Origin: CAYVLA01 sp964549615 [NCBI: uncultured Thermococci archaeon]
GTDB taxonomy: Archaea > CAYQAE01 > CAYVLA01
Length of the DNA stretch: 64,000 nt
Assembly (NCBI GenBank): GCA_964549615.1
Contig: CAZJVP010000101.1
Span: 36,168-100,167 of the forward strand
Direction: 5' to 3'
Part shown: one piece after another, positions 34,623-44,051 of the stretch
Numbering within the stretch: position 1 is the first letter of the stretch
Layout of the letters: every line of letters starts with the position of its first letter
Translations under genes and position numbers: made by a program
Notes under the pieces: model-generated
What the model was told of the DNA's origin: nothing
Databases searched by the model: none
What the model saw: the letters and a program-made list of their open reading frames with translations, nothing else

Positions 34623-35480
34623 TCAGCGCAGGTTGTACCTGATCTTTCCTCGTCTTTCGATGAAGCAGTCCGCGCAGACCTTGTAGCCGTGGAGCATCTC
34701 GAAGTGGTCTTCGCAGATCGGCCGGTGGCACCTGTTGCACTCTTCGACCGTGAGCCGGCGGCAGTAGAAGCATGGCTTCATTCTCTTGCGGCTGAGATTG
34801 AGGAAGAAGAGAGGGAACCTGAAGAAACGCCTTCGCGGCGCGCCGTGGTTCAGATAGTCGACTAGGGCAACGGCGGCGGGGTTCTCCGTGAGCGCCTCGA
34901 ATCTTGAGGACCCGTCGTCGAGCCTGAGCCGGTAACGGATCATCGTCTGGCTGATCATGCGCCTGAGCAGTATGGGGAGGATCGCCGCAAAGATGACAAA
35001 GGCCTCAACGTTGCCTTTGCCAACGGACTTCTCCACGGCCTCGAATGCTATCGCAAGAGGCTGTGTTTCGGACAGCGAGAACAGCACGACGAAGAAGGCC
35101 GCCGTCGCGATAAGGAAGGGTTTGGTCGGCAGGAGGAGTTCAAAGATGAGTGGCATGAACATCACGAAGAGCGCAAGTGCAAAGATGGAGACCTGCGTGA
35201 CCGCGCTTATGCCGCTCGTGACAAAGAACATCAGGAAGCCGTAGGCGTAGACCGCGTAGACAAGGTAGAAGATGTACAGGGGCGTTCTTGACTCAGTGGC
35301 GATCGAGGCTTGGGTCTTTGCGGGGTCAAGCACGAGATCCTTGCCCCAGGACGCCGGATCCTTGCCCTTGATCGTTATCAGATCCGGGGTGACCCTGACG
35401 TTGAAATCCCCGAGGTTGAAGGTCCTCTTGCTCCGCTCCCTCTCCAACCACTCGAGGTGCTCGTCCTCAAACCCCGCCAT
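34623..35480 (-). CDS. Polytopic membrane protein with C-terminal zinc-binding domain
   Basis: 285 residues from ATG 35480. A soluble N-terminal part (about 1-65) is followed by five or so hydrophobic helices (LYIFYLVYAVYAYGFLMFFVT, VSIFALALFVMFMPLIFELLL, FLIATAAFFVVLFSL, VEAFVIFAAILPILL). The C-terminus carries a Cys/His cluster, C-x2-C-x7-C-x2-C then H and C-x2-C, resembling a B-box or FYVE-like zinc finger. I recognise no family. The divergent neighbour at 35745 is also a small membrane protein with a CxxC pair. Confidence 0.75.
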   Translation of the reverse strand: MAGFEDEHLEWLERERSKRTFNLGDFNVRVTPDLITIKGKDPASWGKDLVLDPAKTQASIATESRTPLYIFYLVYAVYAYGFLMFFVTSGISAVTQVSIFALALFVMFMPLIFELLLPTKPFLIATAAFFVVLFSLSETQPLAIAFEAVEKSVGKGNVEAFVIFAAILPILLRRMISQTMIRYRLRLDDGSSRFEALTENPAAVALVDYLNHGAPRRRFFRFPLFFLNLSRKRMKPCFYCRRLTVEECNRCHRPICEDHFEMLHGYKVCADCFIERRGKIRYNLR

Positions 35481-35712
35481 GGCCAACCAGTTCCAAGGGG
35501 GACAGCCAGAATTCACAAATGTTTCTTCAGCGCAGTCCGGTCGTGCTCCGGAGGTGCGGACTTGTGTTGCGCCGGGTGAGGTTGGAGAAAGTTGGAGAAG
35601 CTTCCGCGAGTCTTTCAACGAGCTCGGGTCATGGCGATCACCGATGTGGTGGCCGGGGCTTGGCGTTTGAGCAGCCGGGCGGAAATGGGCCAACATTTTT
35701 CTGGTCGAACGG

Positions 35713-35720
35713 CATCTATT
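35713..35720 (+). promoter_or_regulatory. TATA box of the gene at 35745
   Basis: ATCTATTA is centred about 27-28 bases before ATG 35745, which fixes that start over upstream in-frame codons. Confidence 0.6.
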
Positions 35721-35744
35721 AGCTGCAGGGCGGGATCGAGATTG

Positions 35745-36239
35745 ATGGTCGTCTATGCGCTAGTTCTTCTGGTCCTTGGGGCATTCCTAGCGATCGTCGT
35801 GGTCACCGCCGCACGGAGGGTGTGGCTCTCCGACTTCGAGGCAAGGCAGAGGGGAATCGTGAGGACCAGCGAGGGAGAGGTAGTCGTTCCTGCCCGTCCG
35901 CAAGGGAGGCCTATGGGTCAGCGCGTCAGGGAGAGCGTCGGGATGGCGATGGATCTTCGGTACCTCTCCGAGAGCGTGGGCGGCTTCGGTGAGATGAGGG
36001 GGACTCTCTACATCGGGGTCCGGCCCCAGGCGGGGGCGACCAGGGTCAGGACCTCTGGCGGAGTCGTGGTGTGTCCGCTATGTGGCATGCCGATGGAAAG
36101 GATAGGCGCTCGAAGCGCGGAGGAACTCCATGGTATCTTGCCCAGGCCCGAACCGAACCAAGACATCTGGCGGTGCATGCATGAGTACCCGGTCTTCTTC
36201 GTGCCTTCGCTTGAGCCCGGGCGCCCGGCCCCAAGTTGA
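35745..36239 (+). CDS. Small membrane-anchored protein with zinc-ribbon-like motif
   Basis: 164 residues. One N-terminal membrane helix (MVVYALVLLVLGAFLAIVVV), a basic stretch just after it, and a cytosolic domain with CPLCGMPMER at about 111-120 and a later single Cys (WRCMHEYPVFF). The half-ribbon may bind metal with a partner. No known family. It is divergent from the multi-pass zinc protein at 34623 and may work with it. Confidence 0.7.
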   Translation: MVVYALVLLVLGAFLAIVVVTAARRVWLSDFEARQRGIVRTSEGEVVVPARPQGRPMGQRVRESVGMAMDLRYLSESVGGFGEMRGTLYIGVRPQAGATRVRTSGGVVVCPLCGMPMERIGARSAEELHGILPRPEPNQDIWRCMHEYPVFFVPSLEPGRPAPS

Positions 36240-36344
36240 TCGCCTCAAGGCTTTGCGATCGGAAGGCTCTTTGGGCACAGAACCCCCAATCGCCTCGCAC
36301 GCGCTTACTCGAGCACCCCGCAAAAGCGTCCTCAGTGGGCCCCG

Positions 36345-37505
36345 TCACGCCGGATCGAAGATGGCAACTCCCGCATGGTTCGATTCGGTGTCGGCCACGT
36401 AGACCCGCCCGCTGGGGGCTATGGCGGCTGCCTGTCCCCCCATCCTACGGTTCTCGTTTGGAGGCAGCGCAAGCCTCGCAACGAAGTCGCCGTTATTGTT
36501 ATACTTGTCTATGCTGACGGCGGAGTCCTTCCTCGTGTCTCGGGCCATGAGGTAGACGTCCCCCCAGCGGTCCGAGGCTATCGTGTGGTAGCGAAGATAG
36601 CCGTGGTTGGAGCCATCCTGAGCGGGCACGTTGGCAAACGCGAGAAGGAACTCTCCGCTGGCCGTGAACTTCTGGCAGCGGCCGTCGTACTCGACGACGA
36701 AGACGTCTCCGTTGGGGTCGGTCGCCACTCCGTGTGGGGCTAGGAACTCGCCTTGGCGGTTTCCCCTCCTGCCCCATGCGCGCATGAATCCGCCATTCGA
36801 ATCGAACGCAACGACCCTGGAGTTGTCGACGTCCGCAACGAATATCGTCCCGTTTCTTCCGATGGCAAGTGAATGGGGGCGCTTGAGTTCCCCAGCCGAT
36901 GAGCCCTTCCTGCCCCAGGCCCGCAGCGGCTCTCCCTTCTGGGAGAACACGTGTATTCGGTCGTTGTTTCCGTCGGCTACGAATATCGTGCCAAGATCGT
37001 CGGCCTTGACGTCCCGCGGACCGTCAAGCTCGCCTAGGCCAGGCCCACGGCCCCGCCCGATGCTACACAAGAATCGACCGTCGGGGGTGAAGCGCAGCAC
37101 CGCCGACCGAATCGGATCTGCGATCAGGAGAGTGCCTCCCGGCTCGAGCGCGATGCCGTGGGCCTCCAGGAGCATTCCCTGGCCATCTCCCTTCCTGTCC
37201 CAGAAACCGACGTACTCGTACCGCGGACGCTCAGGTCCGATGACGACGGTTGCCCAGGCGTACCGGACGTCTTGCCCTAGCAGCTTGGCCTGTATGTGGA
37301 TCTGATTGGGCCGAGGCGTCTTTCGAGGTGCCTTGTACCTGCCGTCCGGGGTGATGGTCCCGACCTCATCGTTGCCGCCCGGGATTGCCTCCACGGACCA
37401 CTGCAGCATGCCTCCCGGGACCGGAGGCTTCAGGCAGAAATTCTGCGTTGAGCCAGGGTCGAGATGGGCGATGCTTGGGAAGATGCTCGGCCGCACGAGG
37501 TCCAT
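36345..37505 (-). CDS. NHL-repeat beta-propeller protein
   Basis: 386 residues without a clear signal peptide. Five or six NHL repeats are seen: LEAHGIALEPGGTLLIAD, LDGPRDVKADDLGTIFVAD, LKRPHSLAIGRNGTIFVAD and FLAPHGVATDPNGDVFVVE, each with a 'VLRF' or 'VFSQKGE' strand. The first 90 residues form a beta domain (LQWSVEAIPGGNDEVGTI) like a bacterial Ig-type module. NHL propellers bind proteins or ligands. A TATTTA box at 37531-37536 lies 27-28 bases before the ATG, supporting this start. It is divergent from tldD. Confidence 0.85.
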   Translation of the reverse strand: MDLVRPSIFPSIAHLDPGSTQNFCLKPPVPGGMLQWSVEAIPGGNDEVGTITPDGRYKAPRKTPRPNQIHIQAKLLGQDVRYAWATVVIGPERPRYEYVGFWDRKGDGQGMLLEAHGIALEPGGTLLIADPIRSAVLRFTPDGRFLCSIGRGRGPGLGELDGPRDVKADDLGTIFVADGNNDRIHVFSQKGEPLRAWGRKGSSAGELKRPHSLAIGRNGTIFVADVDNSRVVAFDSNGGFMRAWGRRGNRQGEFLAPHGVATDPNGDVFVVEYDGRCQKFTASGEFLLAFANVPAQDGSNHGYLRYHTIASDRWGDVYLMARDTRKDSAVSIDKYNNNGDFVARLALPPNENRRMGGQAAAIAPSGRVYVADTESNHAGVAIFDPA

Positions 37506-37530
37506 ATATCCGGGCCATCCTGCCGCCTGA

Positions 37531-37536
37531 TAAATA
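37531..37536 (-). promoter_or_regulatory. TATA box of the NHL-repeat gene
   Basis: Plus-strand taaata gives TATTTA on the minus strand, centred about 28 bases from ATG 37505. Confidence 0.6.
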
Positions 37537-37624
37537 GCAAAGCCAACGGCCGGACCGGCGGACGCCCCACGAATTCCACGGAAAACGTTTTCTGCGTGCG
37601 CCCGCTCGCTTCGGCGGGAGTCCG

Positions 37625-39055
37625 ATGGACGGAAGGGATCTTGCCGAGTACGCCGTGGAACTCGGTCAAAGCCTGGGCGCCAGTTACACGGAGGCCAGAT
37701 TCGTCAGGGAGGTAACCGAGGGTTTTTCGACGCGAAACGGCAGCTTGCTTTCGGCCGGAAAGCAGGAACGTGCAGGACTGGGGATCCGGGTCCTTGTAGA
37801 CGGCAGTTTCGCATTCTGTTCGACGGACGAACTGACCAAAGCCTCCCTCAGGCGTTCCCTCGGTGCTGCTGTCAGGGCGGCGCGGGCCAGCAAGAGGAGG
37901 GATCCTGTGGTGCTCTCGGAGGAAGAGGTCCACGAAGACCGCTGGGCGACGCCGGTGAAGCAGAATTTCGACGACGTGGACCGGGACGCCAAGATCGAGC
38001 TGCTCAGGGGGCTGGACAAGGATCTCTCCTCGCTGCCCGGCAAGATCCCTGTCAGGAACCTGTCGCTTGATCTTGTGCAATGGGACAAACAGGTTCTGAC
38101 GAGCGACGGGACCGTGGTCGACGGGTTCTACTCGCTTTTTTCCCTTTACGTCATGTTCCAGGCCGAGGCTGACGGGCGCTCCGAGCAGAGGCGTCTGGGC
38201 ATCGGCGGCACGGGGGGATGGGAGTGGGCAACCGAGAGGGGCATCCGTGAGAAGGTGGTCTCCGATGCTTCGAGAACTCTCAGGGTCGTGTCGGAAGCCA
38301 AGCGGGTTAATCTCGGGAAGGCCGACGTGATCATCGGGCCAGAGGTCGCTGGCATCGTGGCTCACGAGAACTGCGGGCATCCCTCGGAGGGGGACAGGAT
38401 CTTGGGGCGCGAGGCTGCCCAGGCGGGGGAATCCTGGTACCAGGACCTGGTGGTGGGTGAGTCGAGGATAGGCAGCGAGGCCCTGACCATAATTGACGAT
38501 CCGACGATTCCGGGCAGCGCGGGCTACTACCTTTACGACGACGAAGGGGTGAAGGCTAGGCCTAGGTACCTCATCAAGAACGGGATTCTGAACGAGCTTC
38601 TCCTGAATAGGCAGTATGCACGAAGGTTCGGCACCCACTCCACGGCCGCGGCCAGGGCCATCGGCTACGACCGCGAGCCGATCATCAGGATGGCGAACAC
38701 CTACATTGCCGAGGGCGACCACTCTGAGGAAGAGCTTGTGGAGGGGGTAAAGCGCGGGCTGCTGATGAACAGCTTCACCGAGTGGAACATCGATGATCGC
38801 CGTTTCCAGTCCAAGTACGTCGGCTCGGAGGCCATTCTCATCCGGAACGGCAGGCTCACCGACACCTACGTCCGGAGGCCGGTCCTGGAGCTGACGACGA
38901 CCGCCCTCTTCAGGAGCGTCGACGCCTGCGCCAAGGGATTTGCCGCCGACTTGGCGTCGTGCGGGAAGTCGGAGCCGATGCAGGCTGCCCCGGTGTGGAC
39001 CGCGGGGCCCTCAGCGGTGAGGCTGAGAGGGGTCAGGGTGGGGGTGGGGCTATGA
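37625..39055 (+). CDS. tldD: TldD-type metalloprotease subunit
   Basis: 476 residues. The zinc site HExxxH is present as HENCGH at 247-252, followed by PSEGDRILGRE; DDPTIPGSAGYYLYDDEG and RPRYLIKNGIL are family motifs. TldD is the catalytic half of the TldD/TldE (PmbA) protease that trims peptides and unfolded proteins, including peptide antibiotics and antitoxins in bacteria. A GGGAG site four bases upstream supports ATG 37625. The C-terminal 15 residues are Arg/Val/Gly-rich and the stop overlaps the ATG of the partner gene. Confidence 0.93.
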   Translation: MDGRDLAEYAVELGQSLGASYTEARFVREVTEGFSTRNGSLLSAGKQERAGLGIRVLVDGSFAFCSTDELTKASLRRSLGAAVRAARASKRRDPVVLSEEEVHEDRWATPVKQNFDDVDRDAKIELLRGLDKDLSSLPGKIPVRNLSLDLVQWDKQVLTSDGTVVDGFYSLFSLYVMFQAEADGRSEQRRLGIGGTGGWEWATERGIREKVVSDASRTLRVVSEAKRVNLGKADVIIGPEVAGIVAHENCGHPSEGDRILGREAAQAGESWYQDLVVGESRIGSEALTIIDDPTIPGSAGYYLYDDEGVKARPRYLIKNGILNELLLNRQYARRFGTHSTAAARAIGYDREPIIRMANTYIAEGDHSEEELVEGVKRGLLMNSFTEWNIDDRRFQSKYVGSEAILIRNGRLTDTYVRRPVLELTTTALFRSVDACAKGFAADLASCGKSEPMQAAPVWTAGPSAVRLRGVRVGVGL

Positions 39056-40416
39056 AGGACTTGGATGGGCTGATCGATGCCGCGCTCCGTGCTGCCGGCT
39101 CAGCGACGGATGTCATCGTCAAGTGCACGACCTCAAGGGATTGGCAGATCAGGTTCTGCAACAGCCAGATAGAGATCTCGAACCAGTGGGTCTCCACAAA
39201 GATGGACGTGTTCGTAGCGGTCGGACGCAGGGTGGGCTCGACCGAGATCGAGGCGCCGACCGCAAAAAAGGTGAGGACGAGGGTGGCCGAGCTCGTCGCC
39301 TGGACTTCGAGCATGGCAGAGAGCCAACTTTACGGTGGGATATCGGACAAATCCTACAGACACCGAACCCTAAAAGATCTGATCGATCCCGAGATCGACG
39401 GCTTCGCGGAACAGGCGCCTTTTATGGTTCGTCTGGCGGTAGAGGCTGCCGAGGAGCAGGGCGCAAGAAAGGTCGCCGGGTCCCTTATGTTCGGCAGGCG
39501 CCGGCACGATCTGGCGACCAACCATGGGGTTCGGGCAACCTACGAGGAGTCGTCGTACGACCTGAACATCAGGAGCTTTGCGGACTCCGAGAGTTCGGGC
39601 CAGGGCCTGGCCAGCGGCCGGAAGATATCGAGGGCGGAGGAAAGATTCGTCCGGGCCGCCCGTGAGTCAGGAAGGATCGCGAGGATGTCGATGGGAGGAA
39701 CCCAGGGCCGCCCCGGCAAGTACGATCTCTTGATGGGCCCGACCGTTGCGGCCAACCTGCTGGGACAGCTGGCCGAGTCGGCCAACCCCCTTCTGATGAT
39801 GCTGGGTTCAAGCCCGCTGAAGGGACGCCTCGGGGCGCAGCTTGGTCCAGAGGTCCTGTCCGTTGTGGACGATCCGAGCATTGCCGAGGGGTTGGGGTCA
39901 AGGCCGTTTGACGACGAAGGCGTCCCATGTCGGCGTGTTAAGGTTTTCGACCGGGGCAGGTTCGTCGGACTCCTGCACAGCACGACGAGTGCAAGGCAAG
40001 CCGGCACCCGGACGACCGGGAGCAGCCGGCTGCTCAGCCTGGGACGGTCGAAGATCCCGGCCCCGTGGGCGAGCAACCTGGTCTTCGCCGCCGGGGGGGC
40101 CCGGACGGAGGAGATGGTGGAGGAGTGCAGGAGGCCGACGATCTACGTGACATCGAACTGGTATACGCGGTTCTCAAACTACGAAGAGGGCACCTTCTCG
40201 ACGATTCCCAGGGACGGCATCTTCCTCATCGAGGGGGGCCAGATCAAGAAGCCCCTGCGCAGGATCAGGATCTCCGACAACATCGTCGGGCTTCTCTCTC
40301 GGATCGAGCAGGTCGGAAGCGACGTCACGCAGGTCCACTGGTGGGAGGTTGAGACACCCACGTTCATCCCTCACATTAAATTCTCGGACGTCAACGTAAC
40401 GGCGGCCACGATGTAG
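39052..40416 (+). CDS. pmbA: TldE/PmbA-type protease subunit
   Basis: 454 residues. Partner of TldD: it shares the fold (VKCTTSRDWQIRFCNSQIEI at the start, LSVVDDPSIAEGLGSRPFDDEG and RVKVFDRGRFVGLLHS in the centre) but lacks the HExxxH zinc site, as PmbA/TldE proteins do. The start ATG overlaps the tldD stop by four bases (ATGA), so the two subunits are made in step. A more upstream start at 38959 would lie deep inside tldD and is rejected. Confidence 0.92.
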   Translation: MKDLDGLIDAALRAAGSATDVIVKCTTSRDWQIRFCNSQIEISNQWVSTKMDVFVAVGRRVGSTEIEAPTAKKVRTRVAELVAWTSSMAESQLYGGISDKSYRHRTLKDLIDPEIDGFAEQAPFMVRLAVEAAEEQGARKVAGSLMFGRRRHDLATNHGVRATYEESSYDLNIRSFADSESSGQGLASGRKISRAEERFVRAARESGRIARMSMGGTQGRPGKYDLLMGPTVAANLLGQLAESANPLLMMLGSSPLKGRLGAQLGPEVLSVVDDPSIAEGLGSRPFDDEGVPCRRVKVFDRGRFVGLLHSTTSARQAGTRTTGSSRLLSLGRSKIPAPWASNLVFAAGGARTEEMVEECRRPTIYVTSNWYTRFSNYEEGTFSTIPRDGIFLIEGGQIKKPLRRIRISDNIVGLLSRIEQVGSDVTQVHWWEVETPTFIPHIKFSDVNVTAATM

Positions 40417-40642
40417 TGCCGGCCTGAAAGGATACGCGTCGGAGCACGAACTCGTCGCAGGCGTGGCCGCGGTTCTGCCGATGCCCGATGAGCCGGTCCT
40501 AGGCGGCGCTGGTCGGCTTCCGGCAAGAGCACCGTGGAGCTTACAGAATTGGTGCAAAAAATTTGCAGCATAGTCCTTAGCTGCAAGGCACTCCTCCCGG
40601 CACACGGGCGCGTGTTGCCCAGAAACGGCTGACGCGATGAGA

Positions 40643-40648
40643 TTATTG
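40643..40648 (+). promoter_or_regulatory. TATA-like box of the heparinase-like gene
   Basis: TTATTG is centred about 27-28 bases before ATG 40673. Confidence 0.5.
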
Positions 40649-40672
40649 AGGTCCAGATGAGCGTGGCACTGC

Positions 40673-42637
40673 ATGCACCCGGGAGTGGCCGACCGCGGAC
40701 ACCCTACCTACGCCCTCGATCCATCACGCCTCGGGCCCCTCGTCGAGGACGCGTGGCCTTGCCTCTTCTTCGGCAGGGAAAGGATGGCCGAGATCAGGCG
40801 AAAGATTGCCCTCCTGGGATGGGCCCGGTCTCTTTACGGCAGGATGCTAAGCGAGGCAAGGCAGTTGTTGGAATCTCCCTGCCTGTTGTATCCGGGCCGG
40901 CCCGGATGGAGGCATGATTTCTATTCACCGCGCACCGGGGCCCACTTGGTCTTTGATCCAAGACAGCCCGAGGCCTTCAGGGATCCCGCAGACGGGTCGC
41001 TCGTGACGGGCGAGACCCACAGGGCGGCCTGGGTTCTCCTTGAGCACGAAAGGCTGTACCGTCTCATGCGCAGCGTTGCAGTGCTCTACCGACTGACCGG
41101 CAAGCAGCAGTACTCGGACTGGGTTGCCGAGGGAATTCTGGGTGCTGCGGACTTCTTCCAACACGCAGAAAGAAGGGGTCGCTACGGCACGGTCTATTTC
41201 CAACCGCTGTACGACGCCCAGGTGATCACCCTTCTGGCAAATGCGTACGACCTGATCCGGGATAGCTGGTCTCTGGAGGCTTGGGCCCACGAACACATAA
41301 GGAAGGCGCTGTTTCAGTCAGGCTCATCCGGCTTGCTCAAATACCTGCGCGGGGCGAGGGCACACAACATAACCTGCTACGTTGCCGCAGCGGTCGGGAC
41401 CTTGGGCGCCATCCTCGATGAGCCTGACCTCTTGTGGATGGCGCTATCGGAGGAGGAGACCGGTTTGCAGGGCCTGCTCAGAAAGGGTTTGCGCAGGGAC
41501 GGGCAGGGCCGCACGGATGGCACCTGGTATGAGGGTACAACCTTCTATCACCTGTACGCCATGTGCCCGCTTTTCTGTCTCTACGAGCTTGCGAAGCGAT
41601 GGGGCTTGGACGGTGCCGCCCTCTCGGAGATACACGACGCCCTGATAGCAATGGCGAGGGTCCCGGTCCTTCTTGCGGATGAGCGCCTGCGGCTACCTTG
41701 GCTTGGAGATCTGGGCTTCCCGGAGCATCCCGGCTTGACAAGCTTCGCCCACCTTTACGAGTACGCCGCAGGGATGCTTGACAGGACATTCCTTGCCGTT
41801 CTTCGCGCGTGCGAGGCTGGTCAAGGCCGGGCCGGCTTGGCCGCTCTAAGCTTTGGTCCCGACCGTCTCTCCAGTCCTTTACGGCACGAGCCATCCTCGC
41901 TCTTGGGCCAGGGCGGAATCGCGGTCCTAAGGGCGGCCACTAGACGGGGGCACTACTACGCGTTGCTCAAGGCCGGGACGCACGGCGGGGGCCATGACCA
42001 TCGCGACAAGCTACAGGTGGTCTTCCACGCGATGGGGGAGGTCATCGCTCCAGACCTTGGGACGGCGGGATACTCGTTGGAGGATTTCAAGCTCTACTGC
42101 GCCAGCACCCTTGCGCACAACGCTCTGCTGGTCGATGAGTTAGATCAATCCCCCGTTGCCGATGCGGGCGTTTCGATGGACTCCGCGTCTTCGGCCAGCG
42201 GCGTGGTCCGCGACGCCTACCCCGGGGTTTGCCTGGAGAGGAGGGTCATGCTTGATCCGCCCCGCATCTTGGTCGATGACGCGTTCTCCTCGGCCGCGGG
42301 ACACCGCTATTGTTGGGTCTTCCATGCCAAGGGCAAACTTGACGTAGAAGTCCATAGGGCCCGCACGCCATTGGAGCTTCCTCCGCTCCCCTGTGAGGGA
42401 CCCTTCCGGTTCTTCCGTAGCCGGGTGGAGATGGGGACGGTTCGAAGGGCGTCGGCGAGGTGGACGATTAGGAGAGATCTGAGTCTTCTTTGCGATGTCC
42501 GGTGGGATGGACCGTTCGAGTGCACGATCGGAACGACGCCTAGCAACCCGATGACCTCTTCTCTCGGGACGATGTTTCTGCGTTGCCCCGGGAGGCGAAG
42601 GCGGGCACGGGCGGCATTCAGGCTCGCCTTTCACTGA
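40673..42637 (+). CDS. Heparinase II/III-like polysaccharide lyase
   Basis: 654 residues. A helical (alpha/alpha) toroid (about 60-400) with GTWYEGTTFYHLYAM is followed by a beta-sandwich starting with GGGHDHRDKLQ, the signature of heparinase II/III and alginate-lyase proteins in which a His acts at the active site. SLEDFKLYCASTLAHNALLVD is also typical. These enzymes cleave uronic-acid polysaccharides by beta-elimination. No signal peptide is evident, unusual for a lyase and suggesting action on imported oligosaccharides. The C-terminus is Arg-rich. One base separates it from paralog 4, so the two may be co-transcribed. Confidence 0.85.
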   Translation: MHPGVADRGHPTYALDPSRLGPLVEDAWPCLFFGRERMAEIRRKIALLGWARSLYGRMLSEARQLLESPCLLYPGRPGWRHDFYSPRTGAHLVFDPRQPEAFRDPADGSLVTGETHRAAWVLLEHERLYRLMRSVAVLYRLTGKQQYSDWVAEGILGAADFFQHAERRGRYGTVYFQPLYDAQVITLLANAYDLIRDSWSLEAWAHEHIRKALFQSGSSGLLKYLRGARAHNITCYVAAAVGTLGAILDEPDLLWMALSEEETGLQGLLRKGLRRDGQGRTDGTWYEGTTFYHLYAMCPLFCLYELAKRWGLDGAALSEIHDALIAMARVPVLLADERLRLPWLGDLGFPEHPGLTSFAHLYEYAAGMLDRTFLAVLRACEAGQGRAGLAALSFGPDRLSSPLRHEPSSLLGQGGIAVLRAATRRGHYYALLKAGTHGGGHDHRDKLQVVFHAMGEVIAPDLGTAGYSLEDFKLYCASTLAHNALLVDELDQSPVADAGVSMDSASSASGVVRDAYPGVCLERRVMLDPPRILVDDAFSSAAGHRYCWVFHAKGKLDVEVHRARTPLELPPLPCEGPFRFFRSRVEMGTVRRASARWTIRRDLSLLCDVRWDGPFECTIGTTPSNPMTSSLGTMFLRCPGRRRRARAAFRLAFH

Positions 42638-42638
42638 T

Positions 42639-43916
42639 ATGCCTCTGCGTCTCCATTCGGCGTGCGGAACCTTTTTCACCATTCGTCCCAATCCGCGGGG
42701 CACGGGCGAAGCTGGTTTGAGGGAGTCCCTGAAGTTGGTCCTTATCGGCCTTCTTGCATGCTTGGCCGCGCTCGGTCCAACGCAGGCGAGAACCGGACCC
42801 GACGGCAGAATCCGGGCGATATGCTTCGGGGATGTCATCGACCAGTATGGGGGGTTCAACAGCTTCGTCGTCATGAGGACGGACCCGGCGATCCAGACGA
42901 CGCTCGTCCCGTCCAGGCCCGATTACTTGGGTTCCTACGAGGATGCATGGCGGAACATGAGGATGTATGTGCCGCGGACCTATTCGCTTCTCGTCCGGGA
43001 ATACGATCTGTTGGTGACCAGCGACGCGGACAGCACGGTGTTCAGGCCGGAATGGATCGACTGGATGACGAGATCCGTCGTGGACGGGGGTCTGGGGCTC
43101 GAGTGGCTGGGGAGCATCCAGAGCTCGAGCTTCCCGAGCTGGGAGGGAACAACCCTTGCTGGCATCGCCCCGGTCGAGCCGGCCCCGGAGTTGGATGTCA
43201 GCAGCAGCTTGAGGGTCAAGATCCTCGACCCAAACGAACCCCTCATGACCGCGGTCCCTTGGCAGCAGGCACCACCCCTTGCCAATATCAATTCGCAGGT
43301 TCCTAGGGAGGGTGCCAAGGTCTGGGCAATCACCGACCACCCAAAGGCCTACCCGTTGATGACCTACTGGCGGGTGGGGCAGGGTTCCGTACTATGCTTT
43401 GCAAGCAAGTTCCCCAACGGGGTTCGAGCATGGTCGAGGGACTGGCCATTCTTCACCCAGGCCATGATCTACCTCAGCTACAGGTCAGTCGAGCGGGAGA
43501 TCCCCCAGGATGCCCTGCTTTTTAAGCAAATATTTACGGAGTTCGCCGAGTACGGACAGAGGAATTCGCTGGTGGGCTCGGTCCTGGAGTTTGCCGAGAG
43601 GTTCGGTGCAAGGGTGGACGGCCTCTTCCGCAGACTCGACGGGGTGGCTGATATCAAGGCGATGGCGGACGCCGCATACCTTCGGGGCGATCTGGAGGAG
43701 TGCATGGAACTGATGGCGAGGATCAGGGCCGATCAGAAGTCCATCATGACAGATTCCGTTAGGGCAAAGGACGCCGCCCTTGCGTGGGTCTACATCACGG
43801 AATGGTGCGCCCTGACGGCAACCCTCCTCTTCTCCGGCGGCTTGGTGTGGCATCTGATGGTCCGGCGGAGGCTGTACAGGGATGCAGGGGCGTCGCGCCA
43901 CCTTCGGGTTTGGTGA
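42639..43916 (+). CDS. Envelope GATase-like protein, paralog 4 of 5
   Basis: 425 residues from ATG 42639, one base after the lyase stop. A TTG at 42717 would begin RESLKLVLIGLLACLAALG, a neater signal peptide, and may be the true start. The ectodomain begins GRIRAICFGDVI and carries RMYVPRTYSLLVREYDLLVTSD. The family region follows: LVGSVLEFAERFGA, AAYLRGDLEECMELM, KDAALAWVYITEWCALTATL and the tail LMVRRRLYRDAGASR. It lacks the PDWT motif of paralogs 1 and 3. The adjacency to the lyase is the tightest gene link of any family member. Confidence 0.78.
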   Translation: MPLRLHSACGTFFTIRPNPRGTGEAGLRESLKLVLIGLLACLAALGPTQARTGPDGRIRAICFGDVIDQYGGFNSFVVMRTDPAIQTTLVPSRPDYLGSYEDAWRNMRMYVPRTYSLLVREYDLLVTSDADSTVFRPEWIDWMTRSVVDGGLGLEWLGSIQSSSFPSWEGTTLAGIAPVEPAPELDVSSSLRVKILDPNEPLMTAVPWQQAPPLANINSQVPREGAKVWAITDHPKAYPLMTYWRVGQGSVLCFASKFPNGVRAWSRDWPFFTQAMIYLSYRSVEREIPQDALLFKQIFTEFAEYGQRNSLVGSVLEFAERFGARVDGLFRRLDGVADIKAMADAAYLRGDLEECMELMARIRADQKSIMTDSVRAKDAALAWVYITEWCALTATLLFSGGLVWHLMVRRRLYRDAGASRHLRVW

Positions 43917-44051
43917 GGGCCTAGCTTCTGCCCCGATGACGTGGGCGAAGGTAAAGCTTTCCTGCGTACTGGAGCCCGCCACATGGAGGGTTCCACTCCG
44001 TTCCAAACAACACATAAGAACCGTTCCGGGGCAACTTAAGGCGGTGATCAC

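Noticed and set aside
40174-40674. 166-codon minus-strand frame upstream of the lyase
   Set aside because: Mostly antisense to the end of pmbA and overlapping the promoter of the lyase; no family pattern.
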